DNA of 64,000 bases. Origin: Nelumbo lutea. Its lineage: Eukaryota > Streptophyta > Magnoliopsida > Proteales > Nelumbonaceae. Shown here piece by piece: positions 59,655 through 64,000 of the stretch. Positions within the stretch are counted from its first letter, which is position 1. Every line of letters begins with the position of its first letter. A program made the translations under genes and the position numbers. The notes under the pieces are model-generated. The model was given only the letters and a program-made list of their open reading frames with translations. It did no database searches and was not told the origin of the DNA. The stretch is from the NCBI GenBank assembly GCA_022828595.1, contig JAKGHH010000002.1:67118383-67182382 (forward strand), written 5' to 3'.

Positions 59655-60495
59655 GTAGGTGTTTGGCATCGGTGCTGGGAATATCACATCTTTTTCTAAG
59701 AAAAATGGTGCTGGGCATGTGGAGTTGTAACCACCGTTTTCTCTTATTTGTTTGGAACCGGTGTTGCCATATAGGTATTTTTTGAGAAAACAATACTGGT
59801 TTTGTTTGGTACCAGTGCTGGCAGCAATATATTCAACATTGATCTTGTAGGTGTTTGGTATCAGTGTTGGGAACATTACACCATTTTCTCTTATTTTTTG
59901 TTTGAAACCGGTGTTGCCACATAGGCGTTTTTTAAGAAAAAGCGCTGGTTTTGTTTGGTACCATTACTAGCAACAACATTTTCAACATTGATTTTATTAT
60001 CCAACGTCCAAGATGATAACACATCATTGCATTATTGGGAGCAATGCACCATTTTCTAGAAAACTTCAAATTTGGCGTTGCTCCAGACCACACTTTCCCG
60101 ATTTCTAAGACATGGTTTGGAGCAACATTTTTTTGAGAAAATGATACTAAAACAAGAGGGTGTTGCTTCCAACACCGTTTTCTCTGACGTGGTGCCTACA
60201 TGGCACCGTTTTCTCATAAAACGACACCAATGCCAAACACTGCCCCTATTATCCAATGTCCAAGATGATGTCACATTGATACTACGTCATTGCATCGTTG
60301 GTAGCAATACACCGTTTTCCTATAAAATATCAAATTTGGCATTTCTCTATACCACACTTTTCTGATTTTTAAGATGTGGTCTAAAGCAACATTTTTCTAA
60401 GAAAATGGTATCAAACAAGAGGGTGTTACTTCCAACACCGTTTTTTCTAATGTGGCGCCAATATGATACCATTTTCTCAAAAAAAAACCCACAAT
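59655..60495. repeat. Complex tandem repeats (192-bp and 252-bp periods)
   Basis: GTAGGTGTTTGG(C/T)ATC starts at 59655 and 59847 (period 192). ATTATCCAA(C/T)GTCCAAGATGAT starts at 59996 and 60248 (period 252). Both units share words such as ACACCGTTTTCTC and GTTGCCA, so they seem to derive from a common smaller sequence. No coding gene is supported. Confidence 0.75.
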
Positions 60496-60501
60496 CATTA
60501 T

Positions 60502-61345
60502 TGATGGAGGACGATTTGGCCCAACCTATGAAACGGTGACACATGGACATTGACTCAGCACAAGCGATAGCTCAACGTTGTAGCCTGGTGCGACTAAGTG
60601 ACGGGCCCATAAAGCAGCTCGCTACATTGTAACTCACAAAAGGAGAAGCTCGCCGCAACGTGAGCTCCAAGTTCCCCAAACTACCTTTGAAGAGATACTC
60701 CGAGGCAACTTTAGCTCGCGAGCTAAAGTTATTAGCTCGTCCAAGCTCCCAAGCAGACAAGTCACCCTAAGGACCAGTTCTACTAAGGATAATCCTAGAG
60801 TGTTCCAAGCTCGCTACACAATAGCTCGCGAATGAGCCGCATGAGCGCTCCTCAGGAAGCTTCCGACTAACAGGCCGTACCGATCAGACTGTGTCATATC
60901 CCTTACTAACGATGCAGTCCCAGTCCTTTTGGCAGTCTGCGTCCACGTCTCTCAGCAGGCAAAGGCGTGCCTGCCCCTTTGGAGTCGTGTCGCTCACCCG
61001 AGCGAGACATACGCCACAACGGCCACCTGCGCAACCCTGGCAAGTAACGACTGTGGCAGGAGCCCAGTGGCGGTTATGCCCGACCTGACGTGAGTGCTCC
61101 TATAAAAGCCCTTAGGGCAGAAGAGAAACTTCTTCTTGAGACCTCTAACCTCTCGAGTATAGTGAGAACGCGCTATCTGCACTCTTAGCTTTCATCTCCT
61201 TCTTGCTTCTCCCTTAGAGTACTAACTTAAGCATCGGAGTATCCCCACTGGGAAAACTCCCCGGGGATTCTTCTTCTTCATCATCTCAGGTACCTTCTAG
61301 GAGCCACGTGAGTGCAATTAGGAATGACCGGATCACACTACATCA
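60502..61345 (+). mobile_element. Solo LTR (Ty3/gypsy-like)
   Basis: The 844-bp unit begins TGATGGAGG and ends ACATCA, with TG...CA ends, and is flanked by a perfect 5-bp duplication ATTAT (60497-60501 and 61346-61350). A TATA box (CCTATAAAAGCCC) lies near 61100. The downstream block CTTAAGCATCGGAGT ... CCCACTGGGAAAACTCCCCG is typical of plant gypsy LTRs. No internal retrotransposon sequence is attached, so it is a product of LTR-LTR recombination. The plus orientation follows the TATA box. Confidence 0.85.
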
Positions 61346-61350
61346 ATTAT

Positions 61351-62359
61351 TTTTCATTTACATAAAGGTGATGGTAATTTTGTAGGTGATTTCGGTATTT
61401 GTTACTTGCAAAATTTGGTCCTCACACCCTTGCAATTGTGGATTGAAAACATCTCCCGGTTATAAGTTTATAACACCGCTTCACTGCTAAGGCTGCTGTG
61501 AAGGCCAATTTTGCGAGGAAGAAATCTAATGGTTGTTGATCATTGACTCTGACAGCAGAGTACGACTCCAACGCTAATAGGCATTGGAAATTTGGAATGA
61601 ATCGGTCTAAAAGCCTCTGTGGTTGTTGTTGTTTGACCAATTCAATCTGGAATTTAACTCTAGGAATCAAAACAAGGTGTTCGTGGACCGTCTTGAAACA
61701 GGAAAATGCAAATGGAGAAAATACCTCCTCTCCTCTGCCGACTTTTGGAATAGAAACGGGAATTGGGATTAACATATAGCATAGCCCTACTTAATCTTGG
61801 CCGGTCAATCAACCATTACCAGTCATTCAGCATCGAAATCCATTGTTTAATTTCTAGTTTGAATTGACCCTCTAACCCAATATCAGTTGCCTTTCAAGTT
61901 TGAACTCATTCTTTCCATGCCCACATATTGTATACCTGGATGCAACTGGGTCTCTCACATTTTGCATTTATAGTGATCATATGGATAATGGAATATATAA
62001 ATGGGGCCATCTTAAGCCTAGCTCTGCCCACGACCTAATTAAGTGATGTCATATGGAATCCAACGCCCATTTTTACCTCCCAAGAAATCCTATCAGCAGC
62101 AGATCTGAATTTAGTTTTTAAATAGATCAGTATGGATTAGTTCAAGTATATAGTTCACCCTATTCTCGATAAGAGTGTTCATTATATGGTTAAGATCATA
62201 AAATCAAACCAAATCAAACCAAATTGAAATTGACAGTTTGGTCTGGTTGGAACTTAGAAATGGTAGTGTGGTTTTGTTTGGGACAATTTCAAATTTTGGT
62301 TTACTTTAATATTAGTGAATGATTCCGTATTAAGTACGGAGAAGTTAATATATATGAAT
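61351..62359. other. Spacer without a supported gene
   Basis: Short frames only. The segment 62168-62300 (GAGTGTTCATTATATGGTT and AAACCAAATCAAACC words) looks like one end of a hAT-type element cut off by the repeat that follows. Confidence 0.4.
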
Positions 62360-63657
62360 AAATATTAATGATTTTTATTACTGTTTATAAATCACCATTT
62401 TTTAATTCACTCATACAGTCTATAGGTCCACATAAATTGACTCTTATATGTCAAACCCAAAAATTATACAGGTCATTAAATTCAACTTGAAACATTTATT
62501 ACTTTAATTTAACCATTATTATTATTAATAATTTATTTTAGTATTTAATTTAAAATTTTTGTTATTTAGTAATAATACTAACTAAATTTGTAATTATTTA
62601 AATGTTTACTTAAAATATTTTTTCCAACCAAGTATAATTATTATTTATTTAATTCAGTAATTTTGAATAAGTAACTATTTGATTTAATCTGAATTATTTC
62701 ATTTTTTTAATTATTTATAATAAACATTTAGAGTAGGATCTTTATTTGATTTAAAAGACTTGCCATGTTTTTATCTATACAATGGCCCCATACTATGGGG
62801 CAACTAAAGTATCATTTAATTTGAAATTTACTATTTAACAATAAAAAATCAATGTTCTGTTGAGCAATCCACCCTCAAAAAAGTATCAATAACTTTGAAA
62901 TCATTAATCTATTTATAAAATAGTAAACTTAGATGGATGTTTACAACAATATCACTAATACTGCTTAATATTTAGGGACATATGAATGGATAAAAAGCAT
63001 TTATGATATCCATTCAAAGAGCTATTAATAAAAACAATCCATGACAAACAACATTTGCAGATGCATCCATCATCTAAAATAAGAGATGAAAAATATATGA
63101 CTACAATCAAACCATCATCATGTATGGCTAAAATCAATTGAAAATATAATTAGGACTCCGAAGCCCATCCAATAGAGGAAACATGAAAGAAAGGAGAATA
63201 ATGGGACCATCCTATGTATGGAAGTCACCTCCAAGTTAGGTGGCAATGCTTCTTTTGGTCGATCATGGTTACGGATTTTAAGTCTAAGCTCCCCACAATG
63301 CACATAGACCAGCTAGAATTTATCTTTAGGAAAAGATAGGGAAACCTATATATAAACTAATGGTATGTTTGAATTATGGTAATTGGGAGATAGAAATAGA
63401 AAATGTAGGTTAAATTATAATTTTGGGCATGTTGATGTGTCAAATTCAAGTCAACTAGAATACTCATAGATTTTTAATTCATTCATTTAGTGGTAATTTG
63501 AGTATTTTTTATTCCATGTCTTTATTGAGTAATATAGATTAATAATATATTAATAATTATGAAATCAGTAATAATAATAAGTATATTACTATTGCTATTA
63601 TTTACTAATAATATATTCTTACTTTGTGTGTATTGATTTTGAAATCAGTAACATTAA

Positions 63658-63707
<50 letters not shown>

Positions 63708-63870
63708 GTAATTAATTTGTTATAAGTACAAGTTTTAGTTATTCCTGAAATAATAATTGCTTTTATAATTCTTTTAGTTTAACAATAATGAATAATTAAA
63801 AGTTTACAATTTAACTTTCACTAAATGAAATATATATTGGAGAATAATAATAGTATTAATTATAATTACT

Positions 63871-63918
<48 letters not shown>

Positions 63919-64000
63919 TAACACTAATTATATATTTATATAAAAAAATATGAATTAATATAAATATAAAATGATTATGTCCCAATTAATAGTTAACATT
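62360..64000. repeat. AT-rich dispersed repeat block, copy 2 (runs off window)
   Basis: It matches 35712-37877 in the same orientation, including CACTCATACAGT(T/C)TAT and GGTCGATCATGGTTA. It lacks the roughly 630-bp segment that holds the hAT-like element in copy 1. It contains long trinucleotide runs: (ATT)n at about 63660-63707 and (TAA)n at about 63876-63917. The right end is outside the window. Confidence 0.75.

Overview
This window looks like nuclear DNA of a flowering plant, probably a eudicot. The evidence is three plant gene families (an ASYMMETRIC LEAVES1/PHANTASTICA-type MYB, a DUF506 protein, a CYP96-like P450 fragment), long AT-rich introns, Ty1/copia elements primed by initiator tRNA-Met, and many hAT, Mutator-like and foldback elements. 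I cannot name the species. Only two loci look like intact host genes, both on the minus strand. The rest is transposon-derived or AT-rich spacer.

Layout. 1-4192: 5' part of a decayed copia element (LTR, primer-binding site, gag, protease, integrase, reverse transcriptase), minus strand, running off the left edge. 4505-11805: an old non-LTR retrotransposon (reverse transcriptase tail on the left, RNase H on the right) split by a second copia element (about 5205-11508). That element has about 96% identical LTRs, a mutated YVDD motif and a hairpin/poly-T array in its leader. 13121-13390: a possible small gene. 16357-16552: an RTE-type LINE remnant. 18311-18440: a foldback MITE. 18582-22210: a third, internally deleted copia element with a degraded 5' LTR.

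22932-24002: the AS1 homologue, an uninterrupted 356-codon frame. Its probable 5'-leader intron reaches to about 26647, and a 25-codon upstream ORF overlaps the start codon. 26940-33960: gene-poor spacer with small MITEs. 33970-35100: a complete long-TIR Mutator-like element with a perfect 9-bp target duplication. 35712-42607: a very AT-rich repeat block holding two hAT-like insertions and ending in a Helitron-type 3' terminus. Part of this block recurs at 62360-64000.

44938-51108: a three-exon DUF506 gene with large introns. Intron 2 carries a 781-bp hAT-like element. A 90-codon upstream ORF ends in TAATG, its stop overlapping the first in-frame ATG. 55469-56042: two more copies of the foldback MITE. 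56300-57039: a hAT-like element with a perfect 8-bp duplication. 57435-58725: a broken CYP96-like fragment between inverted repeats, resembling a gene-capturing (Pack-type) DNA transposon. 59350-60490: minisatellite and tandem repeats. 60502-61345: a solo LTR with a perfect 5-bp duplication.

The two host genes are not obviously linked in function. AS1 acts in leaf polarity and KNOX repression; DUF506 proteins are poorly characterised. No CRISPR array, rRNA or tRNA gene was seen.
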